DNA of 64,000 bases from contig CAVKTI010000003.1 of NCBI GenBank assembly GCA_963659365.1, positions 26,568-90,567 of the forward strand. Reading direction: 5' to 3'. The notes under the pieces were generated by a model. That model saw nothing but the letters and a program-made list of their open reading frames with translations. It did not search any database and had not been told where the DNA came from. Source of the stretch: W0P28-013 sp963659365. Lineage in GTDB: Bacteria > Bacteroidota > Bacteroidia > Bacteroidales > Paludibacteraceae. The position numbers were made by a program, and so were the translations under genes. This document shows, piece by piece, positions 6,857 to 15,443 of the stretch (positions are counted from its first letter, which is position 1; every line of letters begins with the position of its first letter).

Positions 6857-9800
6857 ATGAAAAAATTCAACGAATACAACCATTTCGACCTGTCCGAAAT
6901 CAACAAGGAGATGCTGGCACAATGGGAGGCGCAGGGGCTTTTCCACCGCAGCATCGACGAACGCGAGGGTTGCCCCACATTCATCTTCTACGAAGGACCG
7001 CCATCAGCCAATGGCATGCCGGGCATTCACCATGTGATGGCGCGCACCATCAAAGACACTTTTTGCCGCTACAAAACGATGCGCGGTTTCCAAGTGCGCC
7101 GCAAAGCGGGCTGGGACACACACGGTCTGCCCGTGGAACTTGGCGTGGAAAAGATGCTCGGCATCACCAAAGAGGATATCGGCAAAAAAATCAGTGTGGA
7201 CGAATACAACGCCGCCTGCCGCCGCGAAGTGATGAAATACACCAAAGAGTGGACGGCACTCACCCAGAAAATGGGCTATTGGGTCGATTTGGACAATCCG
7301 TACATTACCTACGACAACAAATACATCGAAACGCTTTGGTGGCTGCTTCAGCAACTCTACAACAAGGGGCTGCTCTACAAAGGCTACACCATTCAGCCCT
7401 ATTCGCCAGCCGCTGGCACAGGCCTCTCGAGCCACGAACTGAACCAACCGGGCTGCTACCGCGATGTGAAAGATACGACCTGCACGGCGCAGTTCAAAAT
7501 CAAAAATTGCGCACTAAAAATCGATAGCAATCTGCCGCTCTACGCCCTTGCGTGGACCACTACGCCGTGGACACTGCCCTCGAACACCGCCCTGTGCGTG
7601 GGACCAAATATCGACTATGTGGCGGTTTCAGGCGAAAATCCTTACACAAAGCGGGCGGCGGTATATCTGCTGGCCGAAGCGCGTTTGGCGGCCTATGCCA
7701 AGGAGTTTGGCGAACACCCCGAAGTGCTGTGGCGCGGCAAAGGCACCGATTTGGTCGGTATCGCGTACGAACAACTCATTCCGTGGGCGAATCCAGGCGA
7801 GGGCGCATTCCGCTTCATCACGGGCGACTATGTTACCACCGACGACGGCACAGGCATTGTGCATATTGCGCCCACATTTGGCGCCGACGACGCTTTTGTG
7901 GCCAAAAAAACGGGCGTGCCAGCCTTGACTTTCACCACCAAAAACGGCGAAACGCGCCCCATGGTCGATATGACAGGCAAATTCTTCTTGCTGGACGATT
8001 TGGATGCCGATTTCGTGAAACGACAGATAAATGTCGATTTGTACAAAGAGTTTGCGGGTCGATTTGTGAAAAATGCCTACGACCCCAACCTCACCGACAA
8101 GGACGAAACGCTCGACATTGCGCTCTGCCTAATGCTGAAACAGCAGGGATTGGCGTTCCGTATCGAGAAACATCTGCACAACTATCCACACTGTTGGCGC
8201 ACCGACAAACCAGTGATTTACTATCCGCTCGACAGTTGGTTCGTCAAAACTACCGCCGTGAAAGACGAGATGATTGCGCTGAATGCGACCATCAACTGGA
8301 AGCCCGAATCGACTGGCTCGGGGCGTTTTGGCAAGTGGCTCGAAAACTTGAACGACTGGAACCTCTCGCGCTCGCGCTACTGGGGCACACCGCTGCCCAT
8401 TTGGCGCACCGACGACGGTCGCGAAGAGATATGTATTGGCTCGATAGAAGAACTATTCGCAGAAATTGACAAGTCGATTGCGGCGGGATTTATGCACGAA
8501 AATCCGTGGCCAAATTTCCGCGTAGGCGATTACAGCAAAGCCAATTACGACCCGAAAAATATCGACTTGCACCGCCCCTACATCGACAGCGTGGTGCTGG
8601 TGTCGCCGTCGGGCAAGCCCATGCGCCGCGAACCCGACCTGATAGATGTTTGGTTCGACAGCGGCTCAATGCCCTACGCACAAATTCACTATCCGTTCGA
8701 ACAGACCCCCAACCCCCAAGGGGGCTTTAAGGAGGCAGATTTTGAAAAAAACAACAAATTGGAGGGGTCTATGTTCCCTGCCGATTTCATCTCCGAAGGG
8801 GTCGATCAGACGCGCGGCTGGTTCTTTACCCTCCACGCCATCGCCACAATGGTGTTCCACTCGGTGGCGTTCAAAAATGTGATTTCAAACGGCTTGGTGC
8901 TCGACAAAAACGGCAACAAAATGTCGAAACGCCTTGGCAATGCCGTCGATCCCTTCTCGACAATCGAAAAATATGGCTCCGACCCGCTGCGCTGGTATAT
9001 GATGACCAATTCGTCGCCGTGGGACAACCTGAAATTCGATGCTGAGGGTGTGGAAGAGGTGCGCCGCAAATTCTTCGGCACGCTCTACAACACCTACTCG
9101 TTTTTTGCGCTCTATGCCAATGTCGATGGCTTCACAGGCGACGAAAAGGCGGTGCCGCTGGCGGAGCGTCCCGAAATCGATCGCTGGATTCTATCGCTGC
9201 TCAACACGCTGACCAACGAGGTTACAGCGCACTACGAAAACTACGAACCGACACGCGCTGGACGCGCCATCAGCGATTTTGTGCAAGAAAATCTGTCGAA
9301 CTGGTATGTGCGCCTCAACCGCAAGCGTTTTTGGGGCGGCACTATGGACGCCGACAAACTGGCGGCCTACCAAACGCTCTACGAATGTCTGGTTACGGTG
9401 AGCCAACTGATGGCACCGATTGCGCCGTTCTATGCCGACCGCCTCTACCGCGACCTGACAGGCAACGACAGCGTGCATCTGTCGCTATTCCCCACGGCGC
9501 AGCCCGACCGCGAAGACAAACATCTCGAGGCGTGTATGCGTTTGGCGCAGCAAGCCACATCGATGATTCTTGCACTGCGCAAAAAAGCGAACAAAAAAGT
9601 GCGCCAGCCGCTGCAAAAAGCCGTTATTCCTGTGGTCGATGCCACTGCCAAAGAGGAACTGCTCTATGTGGCCGATTTGGTCAAAACCGAAGTCAATGTG
9701 AAAGAGTTGCAGGTGGTGCTGGCCGACGAGTCGGACATTCGCCTTGTGAAGCGCGTGAAACCCAATTTCAAAACGCTGGGCAAACGCTACGGCAAACAGA

Positions 9801-10267
9801 TGAAAGAGATTGCCGCCGCCATTGGTGCGCTGGCGCAAGAGCAGATTGCCGCCCTCGAACGCGTGGGCAGTCTAGCACTGCCGCTGCCCAGTGGCGATGT
9901 GCTGCTTGAACTGGCCGATGTAGAGATTGCTACCGAAGATATGCCCGGCTGGCTCGTGGCCAACGAAGGCGCGCTCACCGTGGCACTCGACATCGAGGTG
10001 TCGGACGAACTGCAGCAAGAGGGACTGGCGCGCGAACTGGTGAACCGTATCCAAAATCTGCGCAAAGCCAACGGCTACGAAATTACCGACAAAATAACCG
10101 TTCAGGTCGAACATTGCCCCGAAATGGACGATGCGGTGGCGAATTTCAGCGACTACATCGCCTCGCAAGTGCTGGCTACATCGCTCACGCTCGCCGACCA
10201 TCTCGACCACCCAACCGAACTCGATTTCGAAGAGTTTGTGGTGAAAATCGACCTGCAAAAAGTGTAA
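6857..10267 (+). CDS. ileS: Isoleucyl-tRNA synthetase with an in-frame repeat insertion
   Basis: This class I synthetase charges tRNA-Ile. The protein of 1136 residues has the HIGH-equivalent GIHH at about 56-59 (GPPSANGMPGIHH), the CP1 editing domain, the DVWFDSGSMPYAQ block, KMSKR at 688-692 (NKMSKRLGNAVDP) and a long C-terminal anticodon and zinc region. ATG 6857 is preferred because 6833 lies almost on the transcription start. Between HYPFE and FPADFISEGVDQTRGW lie 23 codons (616-638) whose DNA is a C-rich palindrome like the intergenic repeats of this genome. Relatives I recall have about 10 residues there. The reading frame is kept and all catalytic motifs are intact, so the enzyme is presumably active. 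Confidence 0.95.
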   Translation: MKKFNEYNHFDLSEINKEMLAQWEAQGLFHRSIDEREGCPTFIFYEGPPSANGMPGIHHVMARTIKDTFCRYKTMRGFQVRRKAGWDTHGLPVELGVEKMLGITKEDIGKKISVDEYNAACRREVMKYTKEWTALTQKMGYWVDLDNPYITYDNKYIETLWWLLQQLYNKGLLYKGYTIQPYSPAAGTGLSSHELNQPGCYRDVKDTTCTAQFKIKNCALKIDSNLPLYALAWTTTPWTLPSNTALCVGPNIDYVAVSGENPYTKRAAVYLLAEARLAAYAKEFGEHPEVLWRGKGTDLVGIAYEQLIPWANPGEGAFRFITGDYVTTDDGTGIVHIAPTFGADDAFVAKKTGVPALTFTTKNGETRPMVDMTGKFFLLDDLDADFVKRQINVDLYKEFAGRFVKNAYDPNLTDKDETLDIALCLMLKQQGLAFRIEKHLHNYPHCWRTDKPVIYYPLDSWFVKTTAVKDEMIALNATINWKPESTGSGRFGKWLENLNDWNLSRSRYWGTPLPIWRTDDGREEICIGSIEELFAEIDKSIAAGFMHENPWPNFRVGDYSKANYDPKNIDLHRPYIDSVVLVSPSGKPMRREPDLIDVWFDSGSMPYAQIHYPFEQTPNPQGGFKEADFEKNNKLEGSMFPADFISEGVDQTRGWFFTLHAIATMVFHSVAFKNVISNGLVLDKNGNKMSKRLGNAVDPFSTIEKYGSDPLRWYMMTNSSPWDNLKFDAEGVEEVRRKFFGTLYNTYSFFALYANVDGFTGDEKAVPLAERPEIDRWILSLLNTLTNEVTAHYENYEPTRAGRAISDFVQENLSNWYVRLNRKRFWGGTMDADKLAAYQTLYECLVTVSQLMAPIAPFYADRLYRDLTGNDSVHLSLFPTAQPDREDKHLEACMRLAQQATSMILALRKKANKKVRQPLQKAVIPVVDATAKEELLYVADLVKTEVNVKELQVVLADESDIRLVKRVKPNFKTLGKRYGKQMKEIAAAIGALAQEQIAALERVGSLALPLPSGDVLLELADVEIATEDMPGWLVANEGALTVALDIEVSDELQQEGLARELVNRIQNLRKANGYEITDKITVQVEHCPEMDDAVANFSDYIASQVLATSLTLADHLDHPTELDFEEFVVKIDLQKV
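8702..8770 (+). repeat. In-frame palindromic element inside ileS (69 bases, 23 codons)
   Basis: The segment starts AGACCCCCAA (8703) and ends TTGGAGGGGTCT (8770), imperfect inverted ends, and has an inner hairpin CCCCCAAGGGGG at 8713-8724. It resembles the C-rich intergenic palindromes at 30149-30180 and 31506-31535 (GACCCCCTCTAATCCCCC, then AAGGGGGAGG). Its length is an exact multiple of three and it encodes residues 616-638 of IleRS. Confidence 0.7.
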
Positions 10268-10273
10268 AACGCT

Positions 10274-10750
10274 ATGAAAAAACTGCTCTATTTTCTTCTC
10301 GCGACGCTGCTCTTGGCTGGCTGTGCCAATCCGCGCGCCATCGACAGCAGCCAACTCGAAGGTCGCTACAGTGTCGATTTGCAGTCGTTTGTGCGCAGTG
10401 CGTTCGACGATTCCGACGACACCGACCTAATCGGACGCAGTGCTATTTCGCTGATAACCAACGCGTTGGAACTCAATGTCAATTTCTACGGAAATGGCAA
10501 AGGGGTGCTCGAAGTGGACGGCTGGGGCATCGGTTTTGTGGAAAAATATCTCAATTCCGACCTCGACAAAGTGAACGAGTTTGCCTACCGCATCGACAAT
10601 GATTCGGTACTGATGGTGAAAAACCAAGAACACGATTTCGAGCGCGTGGGCGTGCTGCGCAAACTGGCCGACAACTACGACTATCTGCAACTTGTCGATG
10701 ACGACGGCTATACCATCAACCTGATAAAAACTGCCGACAGTGAAAAGTGA
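10274..10750 (+). CDS. Hypothetical lipoprotein
   Basis: This 158-residue protein has an SPII signal (MKKLLYFLLATLLLAGC, Cys17). The mature part is acidic and shows no motif I can name; it looks like a small beta-rich sensor or lipocalin-like fold (VNFYGNGKGVLEVDGW, then alternating strands). It starts 6 bases after ileS and overlaps the next gene by 11 bases, so it belongs to a co-transcribed set ileS-lipoprotein-acyltransferase-flippase-like protein. Confidence 0.8.
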   Translation: MKKLLYFLLATLLLAGCANPRAIDSSQLEGRYSVDLQSFVRSAFDDSDDTDLIGRSAISLITNALELNVNFYGNGKGVLEVDGWGIGFVEKYLNSDLDKVNEFAYRIDNDSVLMVKNQEHDFERVGVLRKLADNYDYLQLVDDDGYTINLIKTADSEK

Positions 10751-11885
10751 TTTTGACGATATTCGCCCCTACAACGCCGACGAATTGTCGGCTGCATTTG
10801 CACGCGTGTCGGCCGACCAACGCTTTCGGAGCGCATTGGCAACGGTCATTCCAGAAGCACAAATCGACACGCTATTAGCAAAAATTGGACAGACAACATC
10901 GGCTACCGAATTCCAAAAAGTGTTTGTGAAACCGCTGCTCAGCCAGTTGATAGCCAGCCGCACCGACGGCCTCACCTACGACGGCCTCGAGCAGTCCGAC
11001 ACGCCATCGCTCTTTGTGTCGAACCACCGCGACATCGTCATCGACCCCGCTTTTCTCGACTATACGCAGTTTCTCGCAGGCAACGATTCGGTCGAAATCG
11101 GCATTGGCGACAATCTGCTCTCGCTGCCGTGGGTGCGCGAGGCGGTGCGTATCAACAAATGTTTCGTGGTGCGGCGTGGACTGCCACGCGGCGAACAGGT
11201 GGCGGCACTCAAACAGTTGTCGGCCTATATTCGCTACGCCATCTGCCACAAACGCACCAGCGTGTGGATAGCGCAACGCGAAGGGCGCGCCAAGGACAGC
11301 AACGACCGCACGCAAGAGAGCATTCTCAAAATGTTTTCGCTCAGCGGCAATGGAACATTCATCGACAATCTGAAGGCACTGAACATTCGCCCTGTGAGCA
11401 TTTCGTACGAGTTCGATCCGTGCGACTATCTGAAAGCCAAGGAGTTGCAACAACGCCGCGACGATGCCGCATTTGCCAAATCGGCACAAGACGACATCGA
11501 CAGCATGCGCATGGGAATCACGGGGCGCAAAGGACGCGTGCATTACGCCTACACGCCCATCATCAACGCCGAACTCGATGCGCTGGCGACGGCTACAACC
11601 GACCGCAAAGAGCAGGTGGCGGCGGTGGCGGCACTCATCGACCACCGCATACATTTCAACTATGTGATTTACCCGATAAACCGCGTGGCTTACGACCTGC
11701 TGACTGGCGAAAATCGGTTTGCAAACGCCTATTCCGATGCCGAAAAAGCCGTTGCAACCGCCTATCTCGATGGGCAGTTGGCAAAAATCGACTTGCCCAA
11801 CAGGGACGAAGCATTTTTGCGGACAAAACTGCTCGAAATGTACGCCAATCCGCTGAAAAATTGGCTCGCAGCGCATAATCTTTAA
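10740..11885 (+). CDS. PlsC-like glycerolipid acyltransferase
   Basis: This 381-residue cytoplasmic or peripheral membrane protein is related to 1-acyl-glycerol-3-phosphate acyltransferases. The catalytic NHxxxxD motif is NHRDIVID at 95-102. A basic block follows (KCFVVRRGLPRGEQ), and an EGR-like motif III is visible in QREGRAKDS at about 180-187. It is longer than a standard PlsC (about 240), with N- and C-terminal helical extensions. GTG start, overlapping the upstream lipoprotein by 11 bases. It probably acylates a phospholipid or an aminoacyl-type lipid precursor; the exact acceptor cannot be told from sequence. Confidence 0.82.
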   Translation: MKSDFDDIRPYNADELSAAFARVSADQRFRSALATVIPEAQIDTLLAKIGQTTSATEFQKVFVKPLLSQLIASRTDGLTYDGLEQSDTPSLFVSNHRDIVIDPAFLDYTQFLAGNDSVEIGIGDNLLSLPWVREAVRINKCFVVRRGLPRGEQVAALKQLSAYIRYAICHKRTSVWIAQREGRAKDSNDRTQESILKMFSLSGNGTFIDNLKALNIRPVSISYEFDPCDYLKAKELQQRRDDAAFAKSAQDDIDSMRMGITGRKGRVHYAYTPIINAELDALATATTDRKEQVAAVAALIDHRIHFNYVIYPINRVAYDLLTGENRFANAYSDAEKAVATAYLDGQLAKIDLPNRDEAFLRTKLLEMYANPLKNWLAAHNL

Positions 11886-11893
11886 CCGCTTTT

Positions 11894-12856
11894 GTGAAAA
11901 TTTCGGCGCAAAATATCTTCACGGCCTTCAAATGGCTGATTTTGGTGTCGGCCTACGCATTTTTGGCCTACAAATTGGTCGTGTTCGATGGCTATGCCGA
12001 TTTGGCGGCGCATTTTGCGCAGGCTGGTGCGGCGCAATACCTCTTTTTGCTGACTGTTTTTCTGCTTTTGCCGCTCAATCTGGCACTCGAAGCCGCCAAG
12101 TGGCGCTGCTTGCTGTCGGGGTTGCAGCCTGTGTCGTTTCGCTTTGCGCTGAAATCGGTTCTTGTCGGGCAGACGGGCGCATTTTTCACGCCAAATCGTT
12201 TGGGCGATTTTCCAACGCGTGCGCTGCTGTTGCGCAGCGAAAATGTTGTCCCTGCGGTGGCTTTGGGCTGCGTGGGCAGTGCGGCACAAACGGCAGCCAT
12301 CACGCTTTTTGGCGCAGTGGCGGCGGCGTTTTATGTGGTGTTGGCGCAACCCGATTTTGTATTGTCGGCGTCGCGTGTGTCGCTCTGGCTATTTGTGGCG
12401 GTGGTGGCGGCAGTAGTTGCTTTTGCGGCGATTTCGCTGGCGTGTTACGGTCGTTTTGCGGCGCGTTTGCAGCGGTGCAGCAACCGTTGGGCGCACCTGC
12501 TCGGCGACGGCTTGGCGCACCTCTCGTTGCGCAATGTGTGGGCGGTGTTTGCGCTGTCGGCGGCGCGGTTTGCGGTCTTTTCTACGCAACTCTACGCCAT
12601 GTTGCTCTTTATGGATGTCGCTATTGTGCCGCTGGAGGCGTTGGTGGCGATTCCTACCGTCTATCTTTTGGTAACTTACACGCCATCGTTCGCCTTTAGC
12701 GAAGCGGTTGTGCGCGGTTCATACGCCATTTTGGTGCTGTCGGCGTTCTCTTCCAACGAGGCGGGAATGGCGTTTGCAAGTGTGCTGCTTTGGGCGGTCA
12801 ATTACTGCCTACCGATGTTGGTCGGCTCGTTCCTTTTTCGGCGCAATAAGGCCTGA
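11894..12856 (+). CDS. Flippase-like membrane protein (AglD/MprF transmembrane family)
   Basis: This 320-residue integral membrane protein has about eight hydrophobic segments. It carries the NLALEAAKWRCLL and GQTGAFFTPNRLGDFPTRALLL stretches typical of the lysylphosphatidylglycerol synthase transmembrane region (UPF0104). Family members move or modify lipids across the inner membrane; no MprF catalytic domain is attached here. It follows the acyltransferase by 8 bases and starts at GTG. Its 3' end overlaps the convergent CPBP protease gene by 55 bases. Confidence 0.83.
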   Translation: MKISAQNIFTAFKWLILVSAYAFLAYKLVVFDGYADLAAHFAQAGAAQYLFLLTVFLLLPLNLALEAAKWRCLLSGLQPVSFRFALKSVLVGQTGAFFTPNRLGDFPTRALLLRSENVVPAVALGCVGSAAQTAAITLFGAVAAAFYVVLAQPDFVLSASRVSLWLFVAVVAAVVAFAAISLACYGRFAARLQRCSNRWAHLLGDGLAHLSLRNVWAVFALSAARFAVFSTQLYAMLLFMDVAIVPLEALVAIPTVYLLVTYTPSFAFSEAVVRGSYAILVLSAFSSNEAGMAFASVLLWAVNYCLPMLVGSFLFRRNKA

Positions 12857-13650
12857 ATGCTCCACACCAAACCGCACGCCACGGCCAAACTCACTGCACC
12901 CAGCCACCAAGTTGCGCCTGTGCCAATGGCATCGATGTCGAAAGGCAAATCGGCTTTGAACAGAACAACGGTGAGCGCATTGTTTACGAAATGCGCCACT
13001 ACACTCGGCCAAATCGAGCCTGTCAGCCAAAACAGATAACCCAACGCCGCACCGAGCAGCATACGCGGCACAAATCCGTAGAATTGCAGATGCACTGCGC
13101 TGAAAATGGCGGCCGTGAGCCAAATGGCGGCGTGGGCGTTCATCGCTTGTGCCAGCGTTTTTTGCAGCGCACCCCGAAAAAAGAGTTCTTCGGCAATGGC
13201 AGGCGCAACCGCCATCGCCAACAGATTGACTGCCAAATCGCCGAAATGGTCAGTTTGGAGCAGTTGCTCCGTCAGTGCGCCTGTGGCGGCCTCCATCTGG
13301 CGCATCCACTGCTCGATGCCGCTCATAAAGTGTGGCAGCGCAAGCATATCGTTCAGCCATTTGGTGAGATTGACGGCTGGCAGTGCGCACGGCATCAATG
13401 CAATGATTATCAGCCACATACGCCAATCGTTGCACAGCGGAGCGTGCGTTTTTTCGTTGTAAATATGGCAAAAAAGTAGGGCAGGCAGCCCAAATGTCAG
13501 CACGGTTTGCAGCAAAAGCAGCCAGCGTTGTGCGTTGGTGCTTACTGCGCCGCACCACAGTTGAACGCAGCCGCTGACAAACAGCCCGACCAGCGCAAAA
13601 AACGCCAGCCACGCCACTCTGACGGTTACAGACGATAATCTTTCGGTCAA
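12802..13650 (-). CDS. CPBP-family intramembrane metalloprotease
   Basis: This 282-residue polytopic protein has the CAAX-protease/bacteriocin-processing (CPBP, ABI) motifs: EELFFRGAL (motif 1, EExxxR) at about 152-160, FSAVHLQFYG (motif 2, FxxxH) and HFVNNAL (motif 3, HxxxN). These supply the zinc ligands of a Rce1-like active site within the membrane. It is the last gene of the rsfS-ftsH-cdsA-psd run, starting 12 bases after psd. Its 3' end lies inside the convergent flippase-like gene. The substrate is unknown; such proteins often process peptides or give self-immunity. Confidence 0.88.
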   Translation of the reverse strand: MTERLSSVTVRVAWLAFFALVGLFVSGCVQLWCGAVSTNAQRWLLLLQTVLTFGLPALLFCHIYNEKTHAPLCNDWRMWLIIIALMPCALPAVNLTKWLNDMLALPHFMSGIEQWMRQMEAATGALTEQLLQTDHFGDLAVNLLAMAVAPAIAEELFFRGALQKTLAQAMNAHAAIWLTAAIFSAVHLQFYGFVPRMLLGAALGYLFWLTGSIWPSVVAHFVNNALTVVLFKADLPFDIDAIGTGATWWLGAVSLAVACGLVWSIQALLRRKRNEPTNIGRQ

Positions 13651-13662
13651 AACAGCGGCAGT

Positions 13663-14364
13663 TTATTCGGGCAAACGGGCAATGACGGTCTCGTTGCCGC
13701 GCGTTTTTTCGCCAAGACTGACAAAAATTTCGGAGCCTTCGGGCAGAAACAGATCCACGCGCGAACCAAATTTGATGAATCCCAAATGTTCGTTCACATG
13801 GCACGCGTGATTGGGCGCGCAGTAGGTAACGATGCGCCGTGCCAATGCGCCAGCAATTTGCCGCACCAGCACTCGTTGCTTCGATTCCGTTTCGATAAGC
13901 ACCGACGAACGCTCGTTTTCGCTGCTCGATTTGGGCAGATAAGCCGCCATGTGTCGGCCGCTGTGGTGCTTCACATAGGTTACCATGCCGTCGATGGGCA
14001 CCCAGTTGGCATGCACGCTAAACACCGACATAAAAATCGACACTTGTATGCGCCGCTCGCCGCCGAAACATTCGTACTCTTCGGTCGGTTCAATCACCAC
14101 CACGCGCCCATCGGCAGGTGCCACTACCAAATTGGCATCTTCGACAAACACCTCGCGGCTCGGATTGCGAAAAAAGTACGAAAAAAACGAAAATACCAGC
14201 ACCGAAAGCACCAAATTGATGACAAATAGCGGCTCGGTAGGCGACTGAAAATAAGAAACAATGTTCAGCGCTACCAGCAACAGCAGCAGCGTGAGCAGAA
14301 TGGCGTAGCCCTCTTTGTGTATTTTCAGACGGCGAAAGCGAATGCGTTTTCCTTTTGTTCTCAT
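13663..14364 (-). CDS. psd: Phosphatidylserine decarboxylase proenzyme
   Basis: The enzyme makes phosphatidylethanolamine from phosphatidylserine at the inner membrane. The 233-residue protein is the short (Psd-archaeal/Bacteroidota) form: two N-terminal membrane helices (about 20-65), the PADGRV block at 83-88, FMSVFSVHANWVPIDG, and the self-cleavage site Gly200-Ser201 in KFGSRVDLFLP, which generates the pyruvoyl group. It lies 6 bases after cdsA, giving consecutive phospholipid steps, although pssA is not adjacent. It supplies the PE that could serve as donor for the phosphoethanolamine transferase at 52.2-53.8 kb. Confidence 0.93.
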   Translation of the reverse strand: MRTKGKRIRFRRLKIHKEGYAILLTLLLLLVALNIVSYFQSPTEPLFVINLVLSVLVFSFFSYFFRNPSREVFVEDANLVVAPADGRVVVIEPTEEYECFGGERRIQVSIFMSVFSVHANWVPIDGMVTYVKHHSGRHMAAYLPKSSSENERSSVLIETESKQRVLVRQIAGALARRIVTYCAPNHACHVNEHLGFIKFGSRVDLFLPEGSEIFVSLGEKTRGNETVIARLPE

Positions 14365-14370
14365 GGCCGA

Positions 14371-15234
14371 TTACAGAAACATTAAGTAGATATAGATGAT
14401 TGGCCCAGCCAGCAGCAGACTGTCGAAACGGTCGAGAATGCCGCCGTGTCCGGGAATGATATTGCCAGAATCTTTTTTGCCAACAGCGCGTTTGAGCAGA
14501 CTCTCCATCAGGTCGCCGAGCGTGCCAAACACCACCACCAAACCTGCGAATACCAACCATTTCCAAAGATTAAAACCCACTTCGTGCGCAAAATGGAAGT
14601 AGTTGAGCAGAAATCCAGCAAGCAGCGCAAACGCCGCTCCGCCCACGAATCCTTCCCACGATTTGTGTGGCGAAATGTGTTTCAGCAAGTGGTGCCGACC
14701 GATGGCACTGCCCACGAGATAGGCAAAAGTGTCGTTTGTCCAGATGATGATGAAAATGGCCAACAGCAGCAGCGGATGCCAGTCGTTGTGCCAGCCGAGA
14801 ATGCCGTAGAGCGTTGCAAATGGCAGTGCCACAAACACTTGTCCAAGCACAAAATAGGCCAAATTGTGGAGCGGACGCTCGCGGTGGCGAAACAGTTCCG
14901 ACACCAGCACACCGACAACCATCAGCACATACGGCGCAAAAAAGACAAGCGCATTTTGTGGCTGTTTGCATTCGAGTGCCTTGCAAAGGTCTTCGGAAAA
15001 TGCGTAGAAAAATGCGCCCACTTGCAGCAGCAGATTTGCCGCAATGGCCACCGCACTTCGCACCTCGATGCGGCGGTAGGCGTGCGTGATGTGGTGAAAC
15101 TCCTTCAGTCCGAGCGACGAAACGATGATGCCCAAGCCCAAGAAAGTCCACTCACTAACAAGGATTGCAGCGATAAGCACCGCCACCAAAATCGCCCCCG
15201 AAATGGTGCGTGTCAGAATTTTTTTGAATGCCAT
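14371..15234 (-). CDS. cdsA: Phosphatidate cytidylyltransferase
   Basis: CdsA makes CDP-diacylglycerol, the branch point for phospholipid synthesis. The 287-residue polytopic protein has the signature near the C-terminus (GKKDSGNIIPGHGGILDRFDSL) and the upstream ISPHKSWEGF catalytic segment at about 201-210. ATG 15234 is followed by a short basic stretch and the first membrane helix. A 62-base repeat-derived gap separates it from ftsH upstream; psd follows downstream after 6 bases. Confidence 0.94.
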   Translation of the reverse strand: MAFKKILTRTISGAILVAVLIAAILVSEWTFLGLGIIVSSLGLKEFHHITHAYRRIEVRSAVAIAANLLLQVGAFFYAFSEDLCKALECKQPQNALVFFAPYVLMVVGVLVSELFRHRERPLHNLAYFVLGQVFVALPFATLYGILGWHNDWHPLLLLAIFIIIWTNDTFAYLVGSAIGRHHLLKHISPHKSWEGFVGGAAFALLAGFLLNYFHFAHEVGFNLWKWLVFAGLVVVFGTLGDLMESLLKRAVGKKDSGNIIPGHGGILDRFDSLLLAGPIIYIYLMFL

Positions 15235-15296
15235 TATTGAATTTCAGATTTCAGAATTTCAAATTTCAGATTGCGCTTCGCGCAGGTTTTGGGTTT

Positions 15297-15443
15297 CTAT
15301 GTTTTTAAGTTTCTCGCGCTGTGCGCTGTTTCTATGTTTCTGGTTTTTAATTTCTGGTTGTCGGTAGCTAGAGTGCCGCAAATTTCATAACTGCTCACTG
15401 CTAACTTCTCACTTCTAACTAAAAATTCCTCACTTCTCACTGC
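15297..15443 (-). repeat. Repeat DNA translated as the FtsH C-terminus
   Basis: On the minus strand the segment contains GTGAGAAGTTAG-like words and AGAAACATAGAAACAGCGC words ending in GCGCACAGCGCGAGAAAC. Almost the same words lie between genes at 26390-26420, 27935-28205 and 33280-33320. Here they are open in the ftsH frame for 48 codons before TAG at 15297. Confidence 0.7.
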
